Assembly: GCA_002418865.1 (NCBI GenBank)
Contig: DIEY01000003.1
Span: 53,670-117,669, forward strand
Source of the DNA: Bacteroidales bacterium UBA5762
GTDB taxonomy: Bacteria > Bacteroidota > Bacteroidia > Bacteroidales > TTA-H9
DNA: 64,000 bases
Reading direction: 5' to 3'
Made by a program: the position numbers and the translations under genes. How positions within the stretch are numbered: the first letter of the stretch is position 1; every line of letters begins with the position of its first letter. Shown here in pieces: positions 26,850-35,825 of this stretch. A model generated the notes under the pieces. The model saw nothing but the letters and a program-made list of their open reading frames with translations, was not told the DNA's origin and ran no database searches.

Positions 26850-28082
26850 ATGGAACATAATCTAATAACTTCTTTCACAGAATTCAAAGATTATAAAAAT
26901 ATCGATAGAGAGATGCTGATGCGCATCTTAGAAGATGTTTTCCGTCACACCTTAATAAAGAAATTTGGTACCGACGAAAACTTCGACATCATTGTAAACA
27001 TTGACAAGGGCGACCTTGAAATATGGAGAACACTAACTATAGTGGAAGATGGCAAACTTACCGATCCCAACAAAGAAATAGAATATTCGGAAGCCATAAA
27101 GCTTGAACCCGATTTCGAAGTTGGCGAGCAAGTTTATCAAGAAATTAAGCTCGAAGATTTTGGGCGTCGAGAAATACTTACCATACGACAAAATCTTATT
27201 AGCAAGATTCAGGAATACGAAAAAGATAATGTTTATCGTAAATATAAGGACAAGGTTGGGGAAATTATTACAGGAGAAGTTTATCAAATTTGGAAAAAGG
27301 AGATTCTTGTACTCGATGATGAAGGCATTGAGCTCACCTTGCCCAAAAGCGAACAGATACCTCACGATCATTACCGCAAGGGTGATACCATTAGAGCAGT
27401 AGTATCTAATGTTGAGCTGCGTAATAATCAACCCATTATCATTCTTTCGCGCACTTCACCGCTTTTTCTCGAAAAACTTATCGAACAAGAAGTACCCGAA
27501 GTTTATGATGGACTTATCACTATAAAGAAAATTGTAAGAGTCCCTGGCGAAAGAGCCAAGGTAGCTGTTGAATCTTATGATGATCGCATCGACCCTGTTG
27601 GAGCTTGTGTGGGCATGAAAGGTTCACGAATTCATGGAATTGTGCGTGAGTTGCGAAACGAAAACATTGATGTGATTAATTATACCTCTAACCCAAGTCT
27701 TTACATCCAGAGAGCCCTGAGCCCAGCAAAAGTTTCTTCCATCGTCATTGATGAAGAAAACAAGAGAGCCGAAGTTTATATGAAACCCGACCAAGTTTCG
27801 CTTGCCATTGGTAAAGGTGGTTATAACATCAAACTTGCCGGCAAACTCACAGGTTACGAAATCGACGTTTACCGTGACACTGATATTGAATATGAAGATG
27901 TTGATTTACAGGAATTCTCAGATGAAATCGATCAATGGATTATCGAAACTTTCAAATCTATTGGCCTCGACACGGCTAAAAGCGTTTTGAATGAAAGCGT
28001 AGAAGAATTGATCCGTAGAACCGACCTCGAGGAAGAAACTATCCTTGAGGTTAGAAAGATATTACAGGCCGAATTCGAATAA
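26850..28082 (+). CDS. nusA: NusA transcription termination/antitermination factor
   Basis: 410 residues. The N-terminal RNA-polymerase-binding domain (about 1-125) is followed by an S1 domain beginning KVGEIITGEVYQIWKKEI. Two KH domains follow, with ERAKVAVESYDDRIDPVGACVGMKGSRI and AIGKGGYNIKLAGKLTGYEIDV (GxxG-type loops), and then a short acidic/helical C-terminus. The C-terminal acidic repeats of E. coli NusA are absent, as in most bacteria outside the gamma group. NusA modulates pausing, termination and antitermination. infB follows 123 bp later; a -7-like TAATTTTG at 28168-28175 hints at an internal promoter. Confidence 0.97.
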   Translation: MEHNLITSFTEFKDYKNIDREMLMRILEDVFRHTLIKKFGTDENFDIIVNIDKGDLEIWRTLTIVEDGKLTDPNKEIEYSEAIKLEPDFEVGEQVYQEIKLEDFGRREILTIRQNLISKIQEYEKDNVYRKYKDKVGEIITGEVYQIWKKEILVLDDEGIELTLPKSEQIPHDHYRKGDTIRAVVSNVELRNNQPIIILSRTSPLFLEKLIEQEVPEVYDGLITIKKIVRVPGERAKVAVESYDDRIDPVGACVGMKGSRIHGIVRELRNENIDVINYTSNPSLYIQRALSPAKVSSIVIDEENKRAEVYMKPDQVSLAIGKGGYNIKLAGKLTGYEIDVYRDTDIEYEDVDLQEFSDEIDQWIIETFKSIGLDTAKSVLNESVEELIRRTDLEEETILEVRKILQAEFE

Positions 28083-28205
28083 GTTATCACATTTATAAGT
28101 TATCTTCAAAAAACTAAAAAACCCTTGTCATAATACAATAAACACTTATTATTTCATAATTATCGACTAATTTTGCAAAAATTATAGGGTATCGAAAAAA
28201 CATTT

Positions 28206-31200
28206 ATGTCAGAAGAAAAAATATCGATAAGGCTCAGTAAAATTGCGACTGAATTCAATGTTGGGATTAGTACTATAGTGGAAGACCTGGCCAAAAAAGG
28301 TCATAAAATAGAAAATAATCCCAACACAAAGATTCCAGCCGAGCTATATGAATTATTACGAAAATTGTATGAACCTGACAAAAAAATAAAAGAGTCTGTC
28401 GACAAAAAAAACATTTCTTCCTTTAAAAAAGAAATTCCATTACCTGAAACTAAAAAGATAAAAGACGATGCTTTAGCTGAAACTGAAGCTGAAAGTATTA
28501 TTATTAAAGAAAATCTGATAAGGCCAGAAATGCTTCCTTCAACTAGGATGACAACTGCCCCTACAGAAAAGGAAGTCGTTACCACTACCGAGAAACAGCT
28601 CACAGCAGAAAGTAAACATAATATTTCTAAAGAAGAAGTCGAAGAAATTCCTATTCAATCGACCATTCAAGAGATGATGCCAGGGCCTAAAATCTTAGGC
28701 AAGATTGACCTCGAAAAACAGAAACCTCCTAAAAAAACAACTAAACCACCTATTCCAAAAAAGGAAACTCCAAAACAAAAAATTGAGCCTTCAATAAACG
28801 TAGCTAAAAATGTTGAAGAGGAATTTGCAGTCGACATTGAAACCACAACGCCCAAAGAAATTCCAACTACAGTTATACCCAAAGAAAAACAAACGCCTAA
28901 TCCACAACCTATAGCTGAAAATTTAACAAAAGCCGAAGACAAGACACCGCAGCCCGAATTTGCGGAATCTATCGAGCTAAATAAGGAATCTATCGAAGAA
29001 CCACAGTTTGAGATAGCGCAAAGCCCTAATATCGAAAGTGAAGAAATCAAAATAAAAGAAACTGCAGAAACGGAAAAAATTTCTGTTGATGAACTAGAAC
29101 TGAGTCCAAAATCTGAAATTAAAGAGGAGCCGCCCGCTGAAGAAGTTGCTACAGAAGAAAAAAACACAAAACCAGACAATTTTATTCCAACCCAAGTTGA
29201 CAAATTATCCGGCCCTACTATTGTTGGGAAGATAGATTTAGAACAGGTTAAAGAAAACAAACACGTCACAAAGCAGCCAATAGCCACTTCTGCCGATGTA
29301 ATTGGGAAAAAATCGAAAAAAAAGAAAAGGAAAAGAATTAGTAGCGAAAGTTCTGTAACAAACGAGAATGTTATTAAGAATGAAACAACGCCTAAAACAC
29401 ATAAGCCTGTAGTTCATAAAGTTAGTGAAAAAAAGGCCAAATTAAAAGAACGTAAGGAAATTAAAGAAGAGATAAAGCCTGAACTAAGCGAAGAAGAAAT
29501 TCAAAAAAAGGTAAAAGAAACTCTTTCGGCACTCAAGTCACAAAGCAGCCCATCGTCGAAAACGGCTAAAATAAGGCGAGCTAAAAGAGCTGCCCAATTA
29601 GAAAAAAACGCTCGAAGACTCGAAGAAGAAGAAGAACAGAAAAAAATACTAAAAGTCAGCGAGTTCCTTACGGCTAACGAATTGGCCACATTAATGAATG
29701 TTCCCGTAAATGAGGTAATTAAGACCTGCTTAGATTTAGGTTTGTTCGTATCTATCAATCAGAGGATAGACGCCGAAACCATCAGTATAATCGCATCTGA
29801 GTTTGGTTATGAAGTAGATTTTTCAGAAGAAGAAATCCTCGAAGAAATGGATCAAAAATTTGAAGATAATCCAGAGGATTACATTCCGCGCCATCCTATT
29901 GTTACAGTTATGGGTCATGTTGATCATGGCAAGACAAAACTTCTCGACTACATTCGCAATTCCAATGTTATTGCTGGGGAATATGGTGGAATAACCCAAC
30001 ATATTGGTGCTTATGAAGTAACATTGAGTAATGGCAAAAAGATCACTTTTTTGGATACACCTGGTCATGAAGCCTTTACGGCCATGAGGGCTCGTGGAGC
30101 TAAAATTACAGACATTGCCATTATTGTTGTTGCAGCCGATGATGGAGTGATGCCCCAAACTAAGGAAGCCATCAATCATGCGCTAGCAGCAGGAGTTCCT
30201 TTGGTATTTGCCATCAATAAAATCGACAAACCTACGGCCAATCCCGCTAAAGTGAAGGAGGAGCTTGCCAATATGAATATTCTGGTGGAAGATTGGGGAG
30301 GAAAATATCAATGTCAGGAGATTTCTGCAAAAACAGGACAAAATGTGGATTTGTTGCTCGAAAAAGTCTTGCTCGAAGCCGAACTGCTCGACTTGAAAGC
30401 CAATCCCAAACGGCCAGCCACAGGCACAGTCATTGAATCCAGCTTGGATAAAGGTCGTGGTTATGTGGCTAAAATTCTGGTGCAAAATGGAACCTTACAT
30501 CAAGGTGATATCATTGTAGCAGGTAGTGTATATGGTAAGGTAAAAGCCATGTATAATGAACGTAATCAAATGGTGAAGGAAGTCGGCCCTTCATCACCTA
30601 TACTTATATTGGGTCTTACTGGCGCCCCCCAAGCGGGCGATAAATTCAGCGTCTTTCTCGACGATAAAGAAGCCAAAGCTGTTGCCAACAAGCGACAACA
30701 ACTTCAACGTGAAATGGAAATTAGAACGCAAAAGCATATTACCCTTGAAGAAATAGGTCGTAGAATAGCTATTGGCGATTTTAAAGAACTCAACTTAATT
30801 GTGAAAGGTGATGTAGATGGTTCGGTTGAAGCTCTTTCCGATGCTTTATTGAAACTCTCCACGGATGAGGTTCAGGTTAATGTGATCCATAAGTCGATAG
30901 GACAGGTTACGGAAACGGATGTATTGTTAGCTTCAGCCTCAAATGCCATTATTATAGGATTTCAAGTGCGTCCTTCGGCCAATGCCAAAAAACTTGCCGA
31001 ACATGAACAAATTGACATAAGGCTTTATTCTATTATTTATCAAGCAATTGATGAAATAAAAGCCGCCATCGAGGGAATGACATCTCCAAAAATCGAAGAA
31101 AAAATCGTATGCAATCTCGAAGTAAAAGAGATCTTCAATATCAGCAAGGTTGGCACTGTAGCTGGTTGCATCGTTCTGGATGGTACTATCAATCGGCATA

Positions 31201-31397
31201 CAAGAATTAGGGTCATCCGCGATGGTATTGTTATTCATACAGGCCGTCTTGGTTCCCTCAAACGCTTTAAGGAAGATGTAAAAGAAGTAAAAGCTGGTCA
31301 GGAATGTGGGCTGAATATAGAAGGATTCAATGACATCAAGATCGGTGATATTATTGAGGGTTTCGAAGAAGTAGAAGTTAAAAAAACCATTAAATAA
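28206..31397 (+). CDS. infB: Translation initiation factor IF-2
   Basis: 1063 residues. It begins with an IF2_N-type mini-domain (IRLSKIATEFNVGISTIVEDLAKKG). A very long, charged, low-complexity region of about 370 residues rich in Glu, Lys, Pro and Thr follows, then a second IF2_N-like segment (LTANELATLMNVPVNEVIKTCLDLG). The GTPase domain has G1 GHVDHGKT, G3 DTPGHEAF and G4 NKID, and domains II to IV follow. IF-2 recruits fMet-tRNA to the 30S subunit and promotes subunit joining. The linker is long even for the family; two copies of a GPKILGKIDLE/GPTIVGKIDLE phrase (near residues 158 and 336) recur in it. Confidence 0.98.
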   Translation: MSEEKISIRLSKIATEFNVGISTIVEDLAKKGHKIENNPNTKIPAELYELLRKLYEPDKKIKESVDKKNISSFKKEIPLPETKKIKDDALAETEAESIIIKENLIRPEMLPSTRMTTAPTEKEVVTTTEKQLTAESKHNISKEEVEEIPIQSTIQEMMPGPKILGKIDLEKQKPPKKTTKPPIPKKETPKQKIEPSINVAKNVEEEFAVDIETTTPKEIPTTVIPKEKQTPNPQPIAENLTKAEDKTPQPEFAESIELNKESIEEPQFEIAQSPNIESEEIKIKETAETEKISVDELELSPKSEIKEEPPAEEVATEEKNTKPDNFIPTQVDKLSGPTIVGKIDLEQVKENKHVTKQPIATSADVIGKKSKKKKRKRISSESSVTNENVIKNETTPKTHKPVVHKVSEKKAKLKERKEIKEEIKPELSEEEIQKKVKETLSALKSQSSPSSKTAKIRRAKRAAQLEKNARRLEEEEEQKKILKVSEFLTANELATLMNVPVNEVIKTCLDLGLFVSINQRIDAETISIIASEFGYEVDFSEEEILEEMDQKFEDNPEDYIPRHPIVTVMGHVDHGKTKLLDYIRNSNVIAGEYGGITQHIGAYEVTLSNGKKITFLDTPGHEAFTAMRARGAKITDIAIIVVAADDGVMPQTKEAINHALAAGVPLVFAINKIDKPTANPAKVKEELANMNILVEDWGGKYQCQEISAKTGQNVDLLLEKVLLEAELLDLKANPKRPATGTVIESSLDKGRGYVAKILVQNGTLHQGDIIVAGSVYGKVKAMYNERNQMVKEVGPSSPILILGLTGAPQAGDKFSVFLDDKEAKAVANKRQQLQREMEIRTQKHITLEEIGRRIAIGDFKELNLIVKGDVDGSVEALSDALLKLSTDEVQVNVIHKSIGQVTETDVLLASASNAIIIGFQVRPSANAKKLAEHEQIDIRLYSIIYQAIDEIKAAIEGMTSPKIEEKIVCNLEVKEIFNISKVGTVAGCIVLDGTINRHTRIRVIRDGIVIHTGRLGSLKRFKEDVKEVKAGQECGLNIEGFNDIKIGDIIEGFEEVEVKKTIK

Positions 31398-31409
31398 AAT
31401 CCCCCTTTT

Positions 31410-31451
31410 CTTTATAAAAAAGGCTCCTCTTCCCATCAAAAAAGGAGCCTT
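31410..31451 (-). terminator. Intrinsic terminator of purA (shared with infB)
   Basis: Stem AGGCTCCT (31421-31428) / AGGAGCCT (31443-31450). On the minus strand the stem is followed by TTTTTTATAAAG, a good U-tract for purA. On the plus strand the tail TAATATTTTA is weaker. Confidence 0.8.
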
Positions 31452-31471
31452 AATATTTTAATATGCGCTTA

Positions 31472-32770
31472 TCAGCGAATTGGACGGACTAAAACCGTTT
31501 GATGACGGTCGGGACCAGTAGAAACCAAAACAATAGGAATTCCTACACGCGTTTCGATTAAATGTATATAGTCGTCGAGTTCGGGAGGGAATTCACCTTT
31601 ACAGGAAACATTTGCTAAACTTCTGTTCCATCCTTTTCTTCGAATATAGATGGGCGAGACTTCGCTATAATCATAAGGAAAATCTTCAATTTCCTCGCCC
31701 CCCAAGTTATATTTGTCGCACACTTGAATAGTTTCTAATTGATTGAGCACATCTGTTTTAGTGAGAAACAAGTGAGTAACCCCATTGAGCATTACTGAAT
31801 ATCTAAGGGCAGGAATATCTAACCATCCGCAACGTCGTGGACGGCCTGTTGTCGAACCATATTCATTTCCTTCTTTTCTTAAAAATTTGCCCATATCGTC
31901 CGTCAGTTCTGTTGGAAAAGGGCCATTACCCACCCTTGTGCAATAAGCCTTAAAAACTCCAAAAACCTTATCCACTGCCGAAGCTGGCACACCCAAGCCT
32001 ATGCATACCGCTGGTGCTATGGTATTGGAAGATGTTACATAAGGATACGATCCATAATCCACATCCAAGAGCGAACCTTGGGCTCCTTCGGCTAAAACTT
32101 TTTCCCCATTCCAAAGGGCTCTTTGTATATAATACTCACAATCAATAACCTGAAGTTGTTTTAAGGTGGTTATCGATTGCATCCACAAAGCTTCATATTC
32201 GGCAAATGGCTTGCCCTCAATTTGAATCGTCTGAATATCGATAGAATAACTTTCGGCAATTTGTAAATGTTTATTTTTTAAATCCTGATATTTTTGATAA
32301 AAATGAGGTGAGGTCAGATCACCGATTCGAATGCCATTTCGAGCAGTTTTGTCAGTATAAGTAGGGCCTATACCTTTCAATGTCGAACCAATTTTAGTTG
32401 TTCCTTTGGCCGATTCGTACACTGCATCCAATAAGCGATGAGTAGGCAAAATTAGATGACTGCGACGCGAAACCAATAAATTACGAAATACATCAACTCC
32501 AGCTTTTTCATTTAATAAATTGATTTCTCCATCCAAAATATATGGATCGATGATTACCCCATTGCCAATAATATTCGTGGTATTAGAATTTAGAATCCCA
32601 GAAGGTATAGTATGGAGGATAAACTTAACTCCCTGATTTTCTATTGTATGCCCCGCATTAGGCCCTCCTTGAAAACGAGCAATAATGTCATACCCAGGAG
32701 ATAATACATCTACTATCTTGCCTTTGCCTTCGTCTCCCCACTGTAATCCTAATAAAACATCCACTTTCAT
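31472..32770 (-). CDS. purA: Adenylosuccinate synthase
   Basis: 432 residues, standard length. It opens VDVLLGLQWGDEGKGKIVD, the GTP-binding P-loop with the catalytic Asp, followed by FQGGPNAGHT (catalytic His), the IMP-binding GIGPTYTDKTARNGIR, LAEGAQGSLLDVDYGSYPYVTSS, TRVGNGPFPTE and GRPRRCGWLD, and ends VLVSTGPDRHQTV. The enzyme joins IMP and aspartate with GTP, the first committed step to AMP. It is monocistronic by appearance: a hairpin terminator lies downstream, and 180 bp separate it from fur. Confidence 0.98.
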   Translation of the reverse strand: MKVDVLLGLQWGDEGKGKIVDVLSPGYDIIARFQGGPNAGHTIENQGVKFILHTIPSGILNSNTTNIIGNGVIIDPYILDGEINLLNEKAGVDVFRNLLVSRRSHLILPTHRLLDAVYESAKGTTKIGSTLKGIGPTYTDKTARNGIRIGDLTSPHFYQKYQDLKNKHLQIAESYSIDIQTIQIEGKPFAEYEALWMQSITTLKQLQVIDCEYYIQRALWNGEKVLAEGAQGSLLDVDYGSYPYVTSSNTIAPAVCIGLGVPASAVDKVFGVFKAYCTRVGNGPFPTELTDDMGKFLRKEGNEYGSTTGRPRRCGWLDIPALRYSVMLNGVTHLFLTKTDVLNQLETIQVCDKYNLGGEEIEDFPYDYSEVSPIYIRRKGWNRSLANVSCKGEFPPELDDYIHLIETRVGIPIVLVSTGPDRHQTVLVRPIR

Positions 32771-32891
32771 AATTTCTATTTTTAAAATGATGTTATTTTT
32801 ATCTTCAAATCTCTCAAGTTATCGAGGTTTATGAGCCTAATTCTCATTACTAAACAAGTAATGACTTTTTTAGATAACATAAAAAGACATT

Positions 32892-32920
32892 TTTCCGGAA
32901 GCGATCATTTCAACCGGAAA
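32892..32920. repeat. Inverted repeat between fur and purA
   Basis: Arms TTTCCGG (32892-32898) and CCGGAAA (32914-32920) with a 15-nt loop. It follows the end of fur on the minus strand. It may be a weak terminator of fur or an operator of purA; no U-tract follows on either side. Confidence 0.4.
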
Positions 32921-32950
32921 GAATATCTACAAAATTAAAAAAAGTTAAGA

Positions 32951-33418
32951 TTAGTTTTTAGTTTGTTTACGTTTTCCGAAAAAAATGAGGGAATGGCCTT
33001 CAATTTCAACACCCAGAAGATGTTCTATGTCTTTTTGAATCTCCATGATTCGAGGGTCGCAAAACTCAAGAAGTTCTTTTACTTCACCGTTTTCGTAACA
33101 AACAACATGATCATGCTGCAGAAGTTTATATGATTTTTCATATACGGCAGCTGTTGAACCAAACTGATGCTTGCTCACCAAACCACAATCAAGCAATAAT
33201 TCTATGGTATTATATAGCGTAGCACGGCTAACTTGATATTTATTTCGTTTCATGTGTAAAAAGAGGGATTCGATATCAAAATGACCTTCTGTTAAATAAA
33301 TCTCTCTTAGGATAGCAAAACGTTCAGGAGTCTTTCTGTGACCCTTTTGTTGCAAATATTCAGCAAAAAAATTTTGAACGGTTTCTAAAGTAGCTTTATT
33401 TGTATTATTTTGATCCAT
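32951..33418 (-). CDS. fur: Fur-family transcriptional regulator
   Basis: 155 residues. The N-terminal winged helix is clear: GHRKTPERFAILREIYLTEGHFDIESL and YQVSRATLYNTIELLLDCGLV. The dimerisation domain keeps the metal-site stretch LLQHDHVVC. The structural zinc site of most Fur proteins (two CxxC pairs) is not intact: the first pair reads CYEN, and no C-terminal CxxC is present. Fur proteins repress iron-uptake genes with Fe2+; Per or Zur roles are possible. Bacteroidota homologues often vary here. Confident about the family, less about the metal. Confidence 0.88.
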   Translation of the reverse strand: MDQNNTNKATLETVQNFFAEYLQQKGHRKTPERFAILREIYLTEGHFDIESLFLHMKRNKYQVSRATLYNTIELLLDCGLVSKHQFGSTAAVYEKSYKLLQHDHVVCYENGEVKELLEFCDPRIMEIQKDIEHLLGVEIEGHSLIFFGKRKQTKN

Positions 33419-33551
33419 AGCAAGTAAGAATTAAAGTATTCCCTATAGATTCTTCTTTTATAAGAACAACTCAGAAACCAAAGTTACAATTTTTATTTAA
33501 ACTAATTTTAAATAGTAAGAATATGATCTAAGATATTCGTGAACTGGGGAA

Positions 33552-35813
33552 TTATCCGATGCGTGTAACATTTTGAACTCCAGAGACTTTTTTCAATTGT
33601 TTTATTAAGTCATTCAGTTGGTCGACATTGGTCACATATAAGGCAATATAACCTGCTGATATCCCATTATCGCTTTCGAAGTTGACCGATTTAATGTTGA
33701 GATTCAAGTCATTGGAAATAAGTTCAGAAATCTCTTTAAGTAAGCCTTTTCTGTCAATTGCATCTATTTTAATTCCTGCCAATACAGAGATTTTCGATCC
33801 TTCGAGCCATTTTACCTTCACGATGTTATTTCCAAAAGTAGAAGCCAAATGTATGGCTTGGCTGCATTGTGCCCTATGCACAACTATATTTCGATTATGA
33901 TCAAGATAACCCATGACATCGTCACCTGGAATAGGTTTACAGCAATCGGCTATGATGTATTTTGCTTGTTCGAGATTACTATCAAGCATCTGAAGTTCAG
34001 GATTTTTACGTCCTATATTCATAACTTCGAACGACAAAGATTTACTTGGGTTATGTTTGCTTCGATGAAAAGGATTGACCGGTAACCAGCTACGACTGGG
34101 TGGCGTCATTACCGATATCAGATATTTAGGATTGAGTAATCCCTGAGCCACCTCGTAATATAAATCGAGAAGGTTAGAACGATTAGTTTTTTGAAGCAAC
34201 TCGTTCAGTTTTTCTTCAGTAAATGGCAGGTTTAATTTATTAAATATCTGATGAACTTGTTGTTCACCTGTATCATAATATTTTAATTTTTTTTCGCGAA
34301 TATATTCTCTAATTCTTGCTTTAGCTCTTGAAGTTTTCACATGTTCCAACCAGTCTTCAGAAGGTTCTTGAATTTTTGAAGTCAAGATTTCTATCTGATC
34401 TCCGCTTTTAAGTTCATAAAAGCGGCTCTGCAGTCGATGGTTCACATTGGCTCCTATGCAATGGTTACCTTCTTCGATACTGATGGCATAGGCAAAGTCG
34501 AGAACAGTACTTCCAGCCGGAAGTATACGAAGCTCTCCATCGAGTTTAAAGACAAAAACCTCGCTCGAGAAGAGATAACCCTGAACATCTTCGAGGAAGT
34601 CGAGTGCTCCGGCTTCTTCATTTTGAAGCATATCGCGGATGCGATCGAGCCAATTGTCGATGTTCTTATCGTCGTAATATTGTCCTTTGTATTTCCAGTG
34701 TGCAGCATATCCTTTTTCGGCAATCTCATCCATACGCTCACTACGAATTTGCACTTCGACCCAACGTCCCTGCTTGCTCATAACGGTAGTATGCAAAGCT
34801 TGATAACCATTAGCCCGGGGAATAGAAATCCAGTCTCTTAGGCGGTCGGGTTTCGGCCGATAATGAGAAGTAACTATGGAATAAGTTTGCCAACAAGCGG
34901 CTCTTTCTTCTTTTATTGGAACATCAAGAATAATACGAATGGCAAATAAATCGTAAATTTCTTCAAAAGGGATACGTTTGTTTTTCATTTTGTTCCAAAT
35001 AGAATATACCGATTTATTTCGTCTTAATATCCTGTAATTGAATCCCTTTTCTTTAAGATCTTTTTCTATAGGTTGAATAAATTCTTCGACGAAATTGGCT
35101 CTATCAGCGTCTGATTCGGCGAGGCGCCTTGAGATATCTTTATAAATTTCGGGTTCAATAAATTTAAGAGAAAGGTCTTCCATTTCACTCTTGATGTTGT
35201 AAAGACCAAGACGATGTGCCAGAGGTGCAAAAAGATAAGTAGTTTCGGCAGCAATTTTTAGTTGTTTTTCAGGATTCATGTATTCCAAGGTACGCATGTT
35301 ATGCAGACGGTCAGCAAGCTTGATAAGTATTACTCGAACGTCGTCGGATAACGTCAGCAACAATTTTCTGTAATGTTCGGCTTGATTAGAGGGTTGGGTA
35401 TGATCGAAAATCTCCTTCATCTTGGTTAGGCCTTCACAAATACGAGCAATTTTATCACCGAAAATTCGGCGGATATCCTCAATAGAATACAAATCGGAAC
35501 GGTCTTCGACAACATCGTGAAGAAGAGCAGCGGCAATAGAAGTGGCTCCAAGTCCAATTTCTTCGGTACAAATGCGGGCAACTTCGAGTGGATGATAGAT
35601 ATAGGGTTCGCCACTTTTGCGTCGCATATCTTTATGCGCATCTAAAGCTACTTCGAGAGCTTTTCGAATAAGAGCAAAATCTTCCTTGGCTTGCTCAGGC
35701 TTTGGATGAAAAACCGATAGCAGCCGCTTGTAACGTTTCAGAATCTCTTTTCGTTCGGCCTGAACATCATATCCCATTAATAAAAGTTTTTCGGTTTGCA
35801 TCATTTTCTCCAC
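33552..35813 (-). CDS. spoT: Bifunctional (p)ppGpp synthetase/hydrolase (RelA/SpoT)
   Basis: 753 residues, full Rel/SpoT length. The hydrolase HD domain is intact: RRKSGEPYIYHPLEVARI, AALLHDVVEDR (His-Asp) and LIKLADRLHNMRTL. The synthetase domain contains YDLFAIRIILD, DRLRDWISIPRANGYQALHTTV and EVQIRSERMDEIAEKGYAAHW. A TGS domain (VFVFKLDGELRILPAGSTVLDFAYAI), a helical/zinc-finger-like region with ADCCKPIPGDDVMGY, and a C-terminal ACT domain follow. It makes and breaks the stringent alarmone. Both active sites look complete. It is the last gene of the long panC/panD/radA run, 12 bp after radA. Confidence 0.97.
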   Translation of the reverse strand: MEKMMQTEKLLLMGYDVQAERKEILKRYKRLLSVFHPKPEQAKEDFALIRKALEVALDAHKDMRRKSGEPYIYHPLEVARICTEEIGLGATSIAAALLHDVVEDRSDLYSIEDIRRIFGDKIARICEGLTKMKEIFDHTQPSNQAEHYRKLLLTLSDDVRVILIKLADRLHNMRTLEYMNPEKQLKIAAETTYLFAPLAHRLGLYNIKSEMEDLSLKFIEPEIYKDISRRLAESDADRANFVEEFIQPIEKDLKEKGFNYRILRRNKSVYSIWNKMKNKRIPFEEIYDLFAIRIILDVPIKEERAACWQTYSIVTSHYRPKPDRLRDWISIPRANGYQALHTTVMSKQGRWVEVQIRSERMDEIAEKGYAAHWKYKGQYYDDKNIDNWLDRIRDMLQNEEAGALDFLEDVQGYLFSSEVFVFKLDGELRILPAGSTVLDFAYAISIEEGNHCIGANVNHRLQSRFYELKSGDQIEILTSKIQEPSEDWLEHVKTSRAKARIREYIREKKLKYYDTGEQQVHQIFNKLNLPFTEEKLNELLQKTNRSNLLDLYYEVAQGLLNPKYLISVMTPPSRSWLPVNPFHRSKHNPSKSLSFEVMNIGRKNPELQMLDSNLEQAKYIIADCCKPIPGDDVMGYLDHNRNIVVHRAQCSQAIHLASTFGNNIVKVKWLEGSKISVLAGIKIDAIDRKGLLKEISELISNDLNLNIKSVNFESDNGISAGYIALYVTNVDQLNDLIKQLKKVSGVQNVTRIG

Positions 35814-35825
35814 TTGTGAAAAATA

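Noticed and set aside
28168..28175. Full promoter for infB alone
   Set aside because: A -7-like TAATTTTG is present, but no TTTG lies at the -33 position; left as a possible internal element only.
28667..29287. 206-codon open frame on the minus strand within infB
   Set aside because: It is a shadow of the low-complexity Glu/Lys/Thr linker of IF-2: the product is Ser/Val/Gly-rich without family motifs, and the plus-strand gene is certain.
30939..31439. 166-codon open frame on the minus strand over the end of infB
   Set aside because: It overlaps the conserved C-terminal domain of IF-2 and gives a Phe/Asn-rich product with no recognisable motif.
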